A stretch of DNA of 64,000 nt from Streptomyces sp. TLI_235 (GTDB lineage: Bacteria > Actinomycetota > Actinomycetes > Streptomycetales > Streptomycetaceae), in contig NSGV01000001.1 of NCBI GenBank assembly GCA_002300355.1, forward strand, positions 1,922,001 to 1,986,000. Direction: 5' to 3'. The notes under the pieces were generated by a model that saw only the letters and a list, made by a program, of their open reading frames with translations, made no database searches and was not told the origin of the DNA. The stretch's first letter is position 1. Each line of letters begins with the position of its first letter. A program made the translations under genes and the position numbers. Below, one piece after another: positions 7,485 through 15,098 of this stretch.

Positions 7485-9188
7485 CTACAGCGCCGCGAGG
7501 TTGCCGACCAGATCGTCCAGGCCCAGGGAGCCCTGGGAGAGGGCCTTCATGTGCCAGGTCTTGAGGTCGAAGGAGGGGCCCTGGCGCCGCCGGGCGGCTT
7601 CGCGGCCTGCCAGCCAGACACGTTCGCCGAGCTTGTACCCGATGGCCTGGCCCGGCCAGCCCAGGTAGCGGTCGATCTGGCCGCCCCGCTCCTCGGCCGA
7701 GGCGCCGTTGTAGGTGGCCATGAACTCCGTGGCCAGGGCCGGGGTCCAGCGCTCGCCGGGATGGAAGCCGGAGTCGGCGGGGATGGCGAGCCGCAGGTGC
7801 ATCCCGATGTCGATGATCACCCGGATGGTCCGCAGCATCTGCTCGTCCAGGAAACCCATGCGGTAGCCGGGTTCGGCGAAGAACCCCAGGTCGTCCATGA
7901 GCCGCTCGGCGTACAGTGCCCAGCCCTCGATGTTGGCGCTGACGATGCCCAGCGTGGCCTGGTAACGGCTCAGCCGGTCTGCCACGGCGACCCACTGGGC
8001 GAGCTGCAGGTGGTGGCCTGGCACGCCCTCGTGGTACCAGGTGCTGACGAGCTGCCAGGTCGGGAAGGACTCCCGGCCGAGTGTGGGCAGGTAGGTCCGG
8101 CCGGGGCGGCTGAAGTCGAGGCTGGGGCCCGAGTAGTAGGGCCCTCCGACGCTGCCCGCGGGCGCGATCAGGGACTCGACCTTGCGTATCGGTCCGGTGA
8201 TGTCGAAGTGGCGGCCGTCGAGGGCATCGATCGCCCCGTCCATGAGCTGCTGCAGCCAGTCCCGGATGCCCTCCTCGCCCCTGACCGCGTGGCCGTGCCG
8301 CTCCAGGTGGTGCATGGCCTCCAGCGGAGTCGAGCCGGGCAGGACGCCGGCGGCCGCGGCCTGCATGTCGGCGAGCGTCCCGTGGAACTCGCTCCAGGCC
8401 CAGTCGTACGCCTCCTCCAGGTCGAGGTCGGCGCCGGTGTTGTAGCGGGCGGCACGCAGGTAGCGCTCGGGGCCGACGGCGTCCGGCGTGCCGGCGGCGG
8501 CGGGGGCATAGGTGTCCCGCATCCAGTCCCGAAACTCCGCGACCGCGGCGGTGGCCCGCAGGGCGGCGGCGTCCAGCTCAGCGCGGAGCGACTCGGGACC
8601 GCCCGCGACGAAGCCGGCGAACCAGCCGGCGCCAGCGCCCGCCTGCGGTCCGGCCGCCCGGTCTGCCGTTCCTCCGGTCCAGGCGGTGAGCTGGCCGATG
8701 ACCACGTCCACCTGGCGCGGGGCGGCGAGCAGGTCGCGGGAGATCCCCTTGGTGAGGGTGGCCCGGTAACCGTCCAGCGCGCCGGGGAGATTGCGCAGTC
8801 GCCCGGCCACGGCCGCCCAGTCCTCGTCGGTGGCGGTGGGCATGAAGGTGAAGATGTCCCGGACCTGGTGGACGTGGGCGCCGATCGCCCGCAGCTGGCG
8901 GTAGTTGTCACCGGCGTCCTGGACGGCGAGTTCGGCGGTGAGTCGCTCCCGCAGCAGCCTGGCGCAGGCCAGCTCGGCGGGATCGGCCGTCACCGGGGCG
9001 GCGTCGAGTGCGGCGAGGGAACGGCGTGCTATCTCGGCGTGGGCCTCGAAGCCCTCCGGCGAGAGGTCCGGCTGCCGGTCGTCGCCGGGGTGCAGGCCCA
9101 GCCATGCGGATTCCAGCGGGTCGTGCGCTGCGACCTGGTCGAGGTGGCTGTCGGCGATGGCGCGTGGGGTGGTCCGTTCATCTGACAT
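7485..9188 (-). CDS. DUF885 family protein (putative metallopeptidase-like)
   Basis: A 567-residue protein of the DUF885 family. The conserved C-terminal core shows YYSGPSLDFSRPG, then STWYHEGVPGHHLQLAQW with an HExxxxHH arrangement resembling a zinc-peptidase helix, and GWALYAERLMDDLGFF with the downstream glutamate. Start at 9188 (MSDERTTPRAIADSHLDQV) is preferred to the GTG eight codons upstream because DUF885 proteins begin close to this helix. There is no signal peptide, so it is cytoplasmic. Substrate is unknown for the family. It is a monocistronic gene on the minus strand. Confidence 0.87.
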   Translation of the reverse strand: MSDERTTPRAIADSHLDQVAAHDPLESAWLGLHPGDDRQPDLSPEGFEAHAEIARRSLAALDAAPVTADPAELACARLLRERLTAELAVQDAGDNYRQLRAIGAHVHQVRDIFTFMPTATDEDWAAVAGRLRNLPGALDGYRATLTKGISRDLLAAPRQVDVVIGQLTAWTGGTADRAAGPQAGAGAGWFAGFVAGGPESLRAELDAAALRATAAVAEFRDWMRDTYAPAAAGTPDAVGPERYLRAARYNTGADLDLEEAYDWAWSEFHGTLADMQAAAAGVLPGSTPLEAMHHLERHGHAVRGEEGIRDWLQQLMDGAIDALDGRHFDITGPIRKVESLIAPAGSVGGPYYSGPSLDFSRPGRTYLPTLGRESFPTWQLVSTWYHEGVPGHHLQLAQWVAVADRLSRYQATLGIVSANIEGWALYAERLMDDLGFFAEPGYRMGFLDEQMLRTIRVIIDIGMHLRLAIPADSGFHPGERWTPALATEFMATYNGASAEERGGQIDRYLGWPGQAIGYKLGERVWLAGREAARRRQGPSFDLKTWHMKALSQGSLGLDDLVGNLAAL

Positions 9189-9646
9189 GCCAGCATCATG
9201 ACGCACTGTCATCCAGAGCAGTCAGGAGCGGTCACTCTGCTCATCCTGTCCCCACGCACCCCGTTCCGGAACGGGGACCGCTCGATTGTGACGTGGTTCC
9301 TGGCCGCCTGACTCCGGCATCCGGGCTTCCATCTGGTCAAGTGACGGACTCGGCCGCTCTCGGCCCGCGGCTCAGGTCGCGCCGCGCCGCAGCCACAGCC
9401 ACAGCCACACCCACAGCCACAGCGACGCGGTCAGCACGCCTGCCCGGTACCGGGCAGCCAGCTTCGATCCGGGTGGGTGCGCCACGAGGCGCCATGGCGT
9501 CGAGGTCGCCGGGGTGCTTCCTCCGAGACCCTCCTCGTCCGCGCCTTCGTCCAGGCCGCTCGGGACCACCTCGACGGCCGCCCCTGCATGCGAGCTCGCT
9601 GGACGGGGCGAGCGCGGCGGAACCCGGTGCGCCGGCAGCAGCGCTC
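9189..9646. other. intergenic stretch with only a hexanucleotide repeat
   Basis: About 450 bases between the DUF885 gene and the SRPBCC fragment. Apart from the hexanucleotide array at 9391-9426 I see no gene-like feature. Confidence 0.4.
9391..9426. repeat. imperfect AGCCAC hexanucleotide array
   Basis: Six tandem hexamers: agccac three times, acccac, agccac, agcgac. It lies in non-coding DNA at the edge of the decayed segment and could vary in copy number by slippage. Confidence 0.8.
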
Positions 9647-9985
9647 TCAACGGCGGGCTTGCGCCGCCCTGCTCGAGAGTGTGTCGACGGCTCGCTGGAA
9701 CTGGCGTCGCCAGCGTGAGGCGATCATCGGCTTGGTCAGGCCGACGACCGTGCCGTCCAACACCTCGGTATTGCCAATTCGGGTTCCCCCTCCAGCCCGC
9801 GCGGTGAAGGTCCACAAATGGCAGGAGCGCACCCCGTTGGCATCGCCGGACCAGGAGGCGCGGCGAGCGGACTCGGCGATGCCGACGGTGACGTGGTCGG
9901 TGGTGGTTCCGGCGGGAAAGCCGAGGCGGAGAGTCTGGTCGAAGGTCGCACCCGCCGCGAATCCGGGCGGTCCGGTTTATTCGGT
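9647..9985 (-). pseudogene. SRPBCC/polyketide-cyclase-like protein, 5'-truncated
   Basis: On the minus strand the frame reads PPGFAAGATFDQTLRLGFPA, VTVGIAESARRASWSGDANG, CHLWTFTARAGGGTRIGNTE and a C-terminal helix KPMIASRWRRQFQRAVDTL. This is the second half of an SRPBCC (START-like) hydrophobic-pocket protein. An in-frame stop lies just upstream and the N-terminal half is absent. Its 5' side is replaced by the integrase remnant on the opposite strand, so the breakpoint near 9.99 kb probably marks the edge of an old integration or deletion. Confidence 0.6.
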
Positions 9986-9989
9986 GCCC

Positions 9990-10243
9990 TGGTGCAACGG
10001 CGACCAGGACGGCCAGCTGCGCTCCGTCACGCAACGCTCTCCACCACCGCCAACATCTACGACCACCTCACCCGCCAGGCCGCCCGCGACGCCGTCGACA
10101 CCATCGCCGAGATCCTCGCCCAGGCCGACAAAGACGCCACCCACCAGCGATGGCCCCGCTGGCTGCGACCACACCGCGATCACTCCAGCCGGCGTCAGGA
10201 ACACCCGGCGAGTCCCAAACTCCCAGCGATGTCAGCCGCTTGA
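9990..10243 (+). pseudogene. tyrosine integrase remnant (C-terminal catalytic end)
   Basis: The frame carries LRHATLSTTANIYDHLTRQA followed by ARDAVDTIAEILAQADKDA, which is the end of a tyrosine recombinase: the LGHATLSTTANIYxHL box with its nucleophile tyrosine. Box I and most of box II are missing or scrambled (VQRRPGRPAA instead of VQRRLGH). It lies about 130 bases before the tRNA-Pro-derived repeat at 10373, the same layout as the intact integrase and repeat at 23992-25344, so it is probably the relic of an earlier element in the same attachment site. Confidence 0.7.
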
Positions 10244-10273
10244 ATCCTGGCCGGCGCGGTCGAAGAAATGAAC

Positions 10274-10301
10274 GCGACCATGTGCGACCACAATGCGACC
10301 A
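10274..10301 (+). repeat. three GCGACCA repeats, candidate integrase arm sites of the older element
   Basis: GCGACCA occurs at 10274, 10284 and 10295, spaced 10 and 11 bases, between the integrase remnant and the att copy at 10373. Helically phased short repeats beside an att core are typical arm-type binding sites of tyrosine integrases. Confidence 0.5.
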
Positions 10302-10372
10302 CCAGCCGACGGAACGTCAAAAAGGCCGTCCCCGCCAGAAGCGGAAACGGCCTACGACCTGCGGTTATGCAA

Positions 10373-10415
10373 GTCGGGACGACAGGATTTGAACCTGCGA
10401 CCCCTTGCCCCCCAG
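10373..10415 (-). other. attachment site copy 1 (tRNA-Pro(GGG) 3' half)
   Basis: Forty-three bases match the copy at 25302-25344 with a single mismatch. On the minus strand they read as the anticodon loop (CTGGGGG), variable region, T-arm (GGTTCAAATCC) and acceptor end (CGTCCCGAC) of tRNA-Pro(GGG). The 5' half of the tRNA is not present beside it, so this is an att copy and not a tRNA gene. tRNA-Pro is a known attB for actinomycete integrative elements such as pSAM2. Confidence 0.8.
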
Positions 10416-10697
10416 ATCGCGATGCAAGGAGTTTCCACAGGTCAGAGGGCACCGAGAGCACGTTCAGCTGTGGAGTCGAGCTGCGATTGCTCGGCTCTGT
10501 GCATGGCGTGTGGTCCCGCCCTGGTCCCGCCGCGGGACCAGCGGCGCCTCATAGATCGCTCCCTTGACCTCAGGTGCATCCGTTGACGCAGAACACAGTT
10601 GGCCGACCAGGCCAAGCAGCCGCTCCGGATCGAGTTCGGCGATCGGGACCCCACGCCCGGCATATCCTCACGTCTCCGCCCGATGGCACGGCGCCCG
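10416..10697. other. left end of integrative element, no gene seen
   Basis: Non-coding DNA between the left att copy and the 986-bp repeat. It holds the paired arm-type sites at 10511-10540 and nothing else recognisable. Confidence 0.45.
10511..10540 (+). repeat. paired TGGTCCCGCC sites inside the left att copy
   Basis: TGGTCCCGCC at 10511 and again at 10522, then an inverted GGGACCA at 10534-10540. The same pair with the same 11-base spacing occurs at 25173 and 25184, inside the right att copy. This suggests arm-type integrase sites on both arms of one element. Confidence 0.6.
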
Positions 10698-11683
10698 CTT
10701 GTAAGGCCGCGCCGGCCGTTGTGGCCGGCCGGCGCGGTGGTGTGTGGTGGGATTGCTGGGTTGTGGTCAGCGGCTGGTTCCGCCGAGCAGGGCCGGTCCC
10801 TGCCAGCCACTGCTGGTCTGCCAGTCGTTCGCGACGAAGCCGTTGGTGTCGACGAAGGCGACAAGGTTGCCGGCATTGGTGGTGCTGAGGCCGGATCCGG
10901 CCCGGGCCTGGCCACCGATCAGCGCCGGGCCCTGCCAGCCGCTGCTGGTCGCCCAGTCGTTCGCGACATTGCCGTTGGTGTCGATGAAGTAGAGGTGGTC
11001 GCTGTTCGCGTCGAACGCCAGCGGGGAGTCAGAACGCGCCTGGCCGCCCAGCAGCGCAGGACCCTGCCAGCCACTGCTGGTCGCCCAGTCATTGGCAACA
11101 TTGCCGTCAGTGTCCACGAACGCGACCCGGTACCCGGCGGCGTCGGTGGCGAGGCCGGATCCGGCCCGGGCCTGCCCACCGATCAGCGCCGGGCCCTGCC
11201 AGCCACTGCTGGTCGCCCAGTCGTTCGCGACATTGCCGTTGGTGTCGATGAAGAAGACATGGTCGCTGTTCGCATTGAACGCCAGCGGGGAATCGGACCG
11301 GGCCTGGCCGCCCAGCAGCGCAGGACCCTGCCAGCCACTGCTGGTCGCCCAGTCGTTCGCGACATTGCCGTCAGTGTCCACGAACGCGACCCGGTACCCG
11401 GCGGCGTCGGTGACGAGGGAGGAACCGGCGCGGGCCTTACCGCCGATCAGCGCCGGACCCTGCCAACTGCCATTGGCATACCAGTCGTTGGCAACATTGC
11501 CATTGGTGTCGATGAAGAACACCTTGTCGCCGCTGGGACTGAAGACCACCGGCGAATCCGCACGAGCCTGCCCACCAAGCAGCGCCGGACCCGCCCAACC
11601 CGTGCTCGTCGCCCAGTCATTGGCCACATTGCCATTGGTGTCCACAAACCCGACGTGACCACCGGCAGCATCAAACGACACCG
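10698..11683. repeat. 986-bp direct repeat, copy 1
   Basis: Identical, as far as I can read line by line, to 12778-13763 (offset 2080). It spans the seven-repeat 3' part of a secreted protein gene, its stop codon and its terminator. Inside it is a 132-bp periodicity corresponding to the 44-residue protein repeat. Confidence 0.9.
10707..10737 (-). terminator. rho-independent-like hairpin after the SpoIID-propeller gene
   Basis: Arms CCGCGCCGGCC (10707-10717) and GGCCGGCGCGG (10727-10737) around a nine-base loop, 30 bases beyond the stop codon. There is no clear U-run, as is common in high-GC actinobacteria. Confidence 0.65.
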
Positions 11684-12764
11684 TGCCGAGAGCTGAAGCT
11701 GACACCCCGCTGAACGATACGCCGGGGTAGTAGCGGCTCAGTATCGACTGCCAGGAGTTACCGGCGAGGGCGCAGTTCTGCGACCCCCACTGGCTGAGCG
11801 TGTCCGGATAGCGGGACAGTCCGGAGCCGCAGGCCTCGGACGGATTGTTGGTGAGCGTGGCCTGATACGAGGCCTGGAAGACCGAGCCGTTCCGTGTCAT
11901 CACCGTGTTCCAGGTCGCCGCAACAGCGGCGTTGGTGGCGGCGGTGGCCGAGCCGGGGATGTAGCGCTGGTAGTTGATGGAGTCGTCGACGTTGTAGCAG
12001 GTGCCGCCGTAGGATCCGCCGCGCCAGTGGTTGACCTGGTACCACGCGTAGGTCTTCGCCGCCATCGCGCCTGCCTTCAGCGCGTCAGGCTGCCAGGAGG
12101 GTATCCACTCATTGGCCAGCACATCCTGGACGTACGACTGGAACGGCACACTGACCACGCCGATCTGCGTGCCCGCTACCGGCGCCCCCGCGCTGGTGTG
12201 CTGTGAGTACTGCAGCACCCGGATGGTAGAGGGCGGGGTCGAGTCGGACGAGTAGCCGCCGCAGCTGCCTGCCGTCGCCTGCGCCGTGACCGCGGCGGCC
12301 CGGTTGAGCGGGTCCGGCGCGGGTGCGGCCTGGTCGCTGCCCGACTGCGCCTTGCCCGTGAGCTGCACGGTCAGCGAGTCACCGGTGTGTTCCGGGGTCA
12401 CGCCGGCCAGCTGGTAGGCGCCGAATCCCGGAGCGGTCACCGTGATCGTCACGGGTTTACCGGTCGGGTCCGGGTAGTCGAACTTGAACGCGCCCGCACG
12501 GTCGGTGCGGCCCACGAGGGTGCCGTTCACCTCGATGCGTGCGCCGTTCACGGCCGGCATCGAGGCGGGAGGGGTGATCACCTCGCCGGACACCCTTTCT
12601 GCGCGGGCGTCCTTCACGGTCCCCGACAGGGTGATCGACTTCGATGGCGAAGCGCTCGGCGACGCCAGCCCCGACGCGACTGCCGTTCCTGCCGACACAC
12701 AGCACACGGTCGCCATCGCCGTGACACCGATGAGCGTCGGGCGTAGGCCGCGGATGACTGACAA
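10767..12764 (-). CDS. secreted SpoIID/LytB-domain protein with seven-repeat propeller module
   Basis: A 665-residue exported protein. It starts at TTG (12764), chosen because AAGGA lies seven bases upstream and the residues that follow form a signal peptide (RPTLIGVTAMATVCCVSAG). Next comes a carboxypeptidase-regulatory-like beta-sandwich (about residues 45-150), then a SpoIID/LytB amidase-enhancer domain (FQSYVQDVLANEWIPSWQ, ALKAGAMAAKTYAWYQV). The last 317 residues are seven 44-residue repeats of the form VAFVDTDGNVANDWATSSGW plus QGPALLGGQAR, predicted to make a seven-bladed lectin-like propeller. The likely role is peptidoglycan or surface-glycan binding and remodelling outside the cell. 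The C-terminal module is identical in DNA to that of the next gene. Confidence 0.85.
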   Translation of the reverse strand: MSVIRGLRPTLIGVTAMATVCCVSAGTAVASGLASPSASPSKSITLSGTVKDARAERVSGEVITPPASMPAVNGARIEVNGTLVGRTDRAGAFKFDYPDPTGKPVTITVTAPGFGAYQLAGVTPEHTGDSLTVQLTGKAQSGSDQAAPAPDPLNRAAAVTAQATAGSCGGYSSDSTPPSTIRVLQYSQHTSAGAPVAGTQIGVVSVPFQSYVQDVLANEWIPSWQPDALKAGAMAAKTYAWYQVNHWRGGSYGGTCYNVDDSINYQRYIPGSATAATNAAVAATWNTVMTRNGSVFQASYQATLTNNPSEACGSGLSRYPDTLSQWGSQNCALAGNSWQSILSRYYPGVSFSGVSASALGTVSFDAAGGHVGFVDTNGNVANDWATSTGWAGPALLGGQARADSPVVFSPSGDKVFFIDTNGNVANDWYANGSWQGPALIGGKARAGSSLVTDAAGYRVAFVDTDGNVANDWATSSGWQGPALLGGQARSDSPLAFNANSDHVFFIDTNGNVANDWATSSGWQGPALIGGQARAGSGLATDAAGYRVAFVDTDGNVANDWATSSGWQGPALLGGQARSDSPLAFDANSDHLYFIDTNGNVANDWATSSGWQGPALIGGQARAGSGLSTTNAGNLVAFVDTNGFVANDWQTSSGWQGPALLGGTSR

Positions 12765-12777
12765 GTCTGATTCCTTA

Positions 12778-13763
12778 CTTGTAAGGCCGCGCCGGCCGTT
12801 GTGGCCGGCCGGCGCGGTGGTGTGTGGTGGGATTGCTGGGTTGTGGTCAGCGGCTGGTTCCGCCGAGCAGGGCCGGTCCCTGCCAGCCACTGCTGGTCTG
12901 CCAGTCGTTCGCGACGAAGCCGTTGGTGTCGACGAAGGCGACAAGGTTGCCGGCATTGGTGGTGCTGAGGCCGGATCCGGCCCGGGCCTGGCCACCGATC
13001 AGCGCCGGGCCCTGCCAGCCGCTGCTGGTCGCCCAGTCGTTCGCGACATTGCCGTTGGTGTCGATGAAGTAGAGGTGGTCGCTGTTCGCGTCGAACGCCA
13101 GCGGGGAGTCAGAACGCGCCTGGCCGCCCAGCAGCGCAGGACCCTGCCAGCCACTGCTGGTCGCCCAGTCATTGGCAACATTGCCGTCAGTGTCCACGAA
13201 CGCGACCCGGTACCCGGCGGCGTCGGTGGCGAGGCCGGATCCGGCCCGGGCCTGCCCACCGATCAGCGCCGGGCCCTGCCAGCCACTGCTGGTCGCCCAG
13301 TCGTTCGCGACATTGCCGTTGGTGTCGATGAAGAAGACATGGTCGCTGTTCGCATTGAACGCCAGCGGGGAATCGGACCGGGCCTGGCCGCCCAGCAGCG
13401 CAGGACCCTGCCAGCCACTGCTGGTCGCCCAGTCGTTCGCGACATTGCCGTCAGTGTCCACGAACGCGACCCGGTACCCGGCGGCGTCGGTGACGAGGGA
13501 GGAACCGGCGCGGGCCTTACCGCCGATCAGCGCCGGACCCTGCCAACTGCCATTGGCATACCAGTCGTTGGCAACATTGCCATTGGTGTCGATGAAGAAC
13601 ACCTTGTCGCCGCTGGGACTGAAGACCACCGGCGAATCCGCACGAGCCTGCCCACCAAGCAGCGCCGGACCCGCCCAACCCGTGCTCGTCGCCCAGTCAT
13701 TGGCCACATTGCCATTGGTGTCCACAAACCCGACGTGACCACCGGCAGCATCAAACGACACCG
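12778..13763. repeat. 986-bp direct repeat, copy 2
   Basis: Second copy of the repeat described at 10698-11683. Its boundaries fall at the N-terminal domain junction on one side and just past the terminator on the other, so module and terminator were copied as a unit. The upstream ends of the two copies diverge abruptly after CACCG. Confidence 0.9.
12787..12817 (-). terminator. hairpin after the NlpC/P60-propeller gene
   Basis: The same hairpin as at 10707-10737, copied within the direct repeat. It lies between the two propeller genes, so they are probably separate transcription units. Confidence 0.65.
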
Positions 13764-14481
13764 GCGAGGTCTGGGCCCGGTCATCGGCGATGTTGTCGTA
13801 TCGATAGGGACTGAAGGTGCCGTGCCCAGCGAAGTAGGGGTACGGAATGTGGCGCCGCACGGCACCGACACTGCCCGCCTCCTCCAGGCCGTCGTACTCG
13901 GTGTGAGCGGAGTTGGTCCAGCCGTTGAAGATGACGACGTGCCCGAGAGCACCGGATGCGGTGTTGAGCAGGATATCGCCCGGCTTGAGGTCCTCCTTGC
14001 TGATGGCGGTGGAGAAGTTCGGCAGGGTCCCGGTGGTCTCACCCCAGTTGTTGGCGCTGGATGAGGCCAAGTTCCAGGCCATCGAGACGAAGCCGGAACA
14101 GTCGGTGCGGTACCTCCCGTTGGCGTCCGTCCGGTAGGCGGACATGCTGTACGGCACACCGGCGTTCACCCAGCTCATCGCCCGGGATATGACGTCCGAG
14201 CGGGTGACGGCCGACGCGGTGCGCTGGTTCAGGGTCGGTGCCGTCAGCGAGCGGGAACCCGCCTTCTTCGCGGCGTCGGCCAGCTCCGAGGCCGTCGCCG
14301 TCGTCGGATTGGGGACAGTCGGAACGAACACACTCTGGTGGCCGGAGGTCGAGGCAGCGACGGCGACCCCATCGGGGTCGGTAGGCGCCGCTGCGGCCGG
14401 GCCGACGAGGGTCCCACCAAGCGCACCCGCTACAGCAACGGCGAGAGTGGTTCGTAGGACAAGGCGAAGGGACATCTTCAA
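12847..14481 (-). CDS. secreted NlpC/P60-like hydrolase with seven-repeat propeller module
   Basis: A 544-residue exported protein starting at TTG 14481 (GGAG nine bases upstream; an ATG two codons later is the alternative). The signal peptide is LRTTLAVAVAGALGGTLVGP. The enzyme domain (about residues 90-230) shows the NlpC/P60-type cysteine motif RTDCSGFVSMAWN with Cys128, and the histidine motif LGHVVIFNGW with His181, so it is probably a peptidoglycan endopeptidase or amidase. The C-terminal 317 residues are the same seven 44-residue repeats as in the upstream neighbour on this strand. Sharing one propeller between two different catalytic heads suggests the repeats target both to the same surface ligand. 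Confidence 0.87.
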   Translation of the reverse strand: MKMSLRLVLRTTLAVAVAGALGGTLVGPAAAAPTDPDGVAVAASTSGHQSVFVPTVPNPTTATASELADAAKKAGSRSLTAPTLNQRTASAVTRSDVISRAMSWVNAGVPYSMSAYRTDANGRYRTDCSGFVSMAWNLASSSANNWGETTGTLPNFSTAISKEDLKPGDILLNTASGALGHVVIFNGWTNSAHTEYDGLEEAGSVGAVRRHIPYPYFAGHGTFSPYRYDNIADDRAQTSPVSFDAAGGHVGFVDTNGNVANDWATSTGWAGPALLGGQARADSPVVFSPSGDKVFFIDTNGNVANDWYANGSWQGPALIGGKARAGSSLVTDAAGYRVAFVDTDGNVANDWATSSGWQGPALLGGQARSDSPLAFNANSDHVFFIDTNGNVANDWATSSGWQGPALIGGQARAGSGLATDAAGYRVAFVDTDGNVANDWATSSGWQGPALLGGQARSDSPLAFDANSDHLYFIDTNGNVANDWATSSGWQGPALIGGQARAGSGLSTTNAGNLVAFVDTNGFVANDWQTSSGWQGPALLGGTSR

Positions 14482-14715
14482 CTTGGGTAACTCCAGTAGC
14501 AGAGATGGATGGATGGAAGAGCGCCCGCTCGTGCTGTGACCGCGTGGCTGCTGCCCCAGCGGAGTCCCTTCTCGCCGCGGATGCGGGCGAGTTCCCGGCG
14601 CTGGACGGCCAGGAGTTCGGGGTGGCGGGCGTTGGCGTTGCGCACCGGAGGATCAGGGGGTGCGGGCTACCGGGAGTGGTTCGCTTCGGTCGTGCTCCGG
14701 TGGTGCCGCGCGCGG

Positions 14716-14850
14716 TCAGTGGGTGGGCTGGTACTCCTCCCAGGTCTGGATGGGGATGCGGGGGCCGTCGTCGGCGGCGTGGTTGGCCAGGCCGTTGAGG
14801 CCGAGGTCGCCGGGCGCACCGTGCTGACGGACAAGATCTTGTGCGGCGAC
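14716..14850 (-). pseudogene. 3' fragment of an unidentified gene
   Basis: On the minus strand a frame without a start codon reads AAQDLVRQHGAPGDLGLNGL, ANHAADDGPRIP and IQTWEEYQPTH before a TGA. The balanced composition looks like genuine coding sequence, not a GC shadow, but I do not recognise the family. The upstream side is closed by a stop. A second short open piece (RHPELLAVQRRELARIRGEK) lies at about 14525-14650 on the same strand. Both may be remains of element backbone genes. Confidence 0.35.
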
Positions 14851-14919
14851 TGATTGTCAGGACAGCTGACCCGGTCACGGACAATCAATTCCGTACAAGT
14901 GCGCGGCGTTCCGCAGCCC

Positions 14920-14952
14920 TGACAAAGTCCGTACAACGTCCTGACAACGTCC
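14920..14952. repeat. three tandem 11-bp repeats
   Basis: TGACAAAGTCC, GTACAACGTCC and TGACAACGTCC follow one another without gaps, with a further related half (CAATCAATTCC) upstream. The 11-bp period puts all three on the same DNA face, as expected for an operator or iteron array. They lie upstream of the gene fragment at 14716-14850. Confidence 0.6.
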
Positions 14953-15098
14953 GAGTGCACCGTTGGACAGCCGGACAACCACCGTGCGCAGGGACGACCA
15001 GAAGTCAGCTGCAGTGGCTCCAGCCGCTGGTCCACGGGGTGCCCGTGTGGGAGCCGCCCTAGGGCCAATACCGGTGACTTTGGTGGGTCTGGATCGTT

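Noticed and set aside
10373..10415. tRNA-Pro gene
   Set aside because: Only the 3' half from the anticodon loop onward is present; D-arm and 5' acceptor strand are missing. The same holds at 25302-25344.
10767..13763. CRISPR-like periodic repeats
   Set aside because: The 132-bp period is coding and corresponds to a 44-residue protein repeat; there are no short palindromic repeats with unique spacers.
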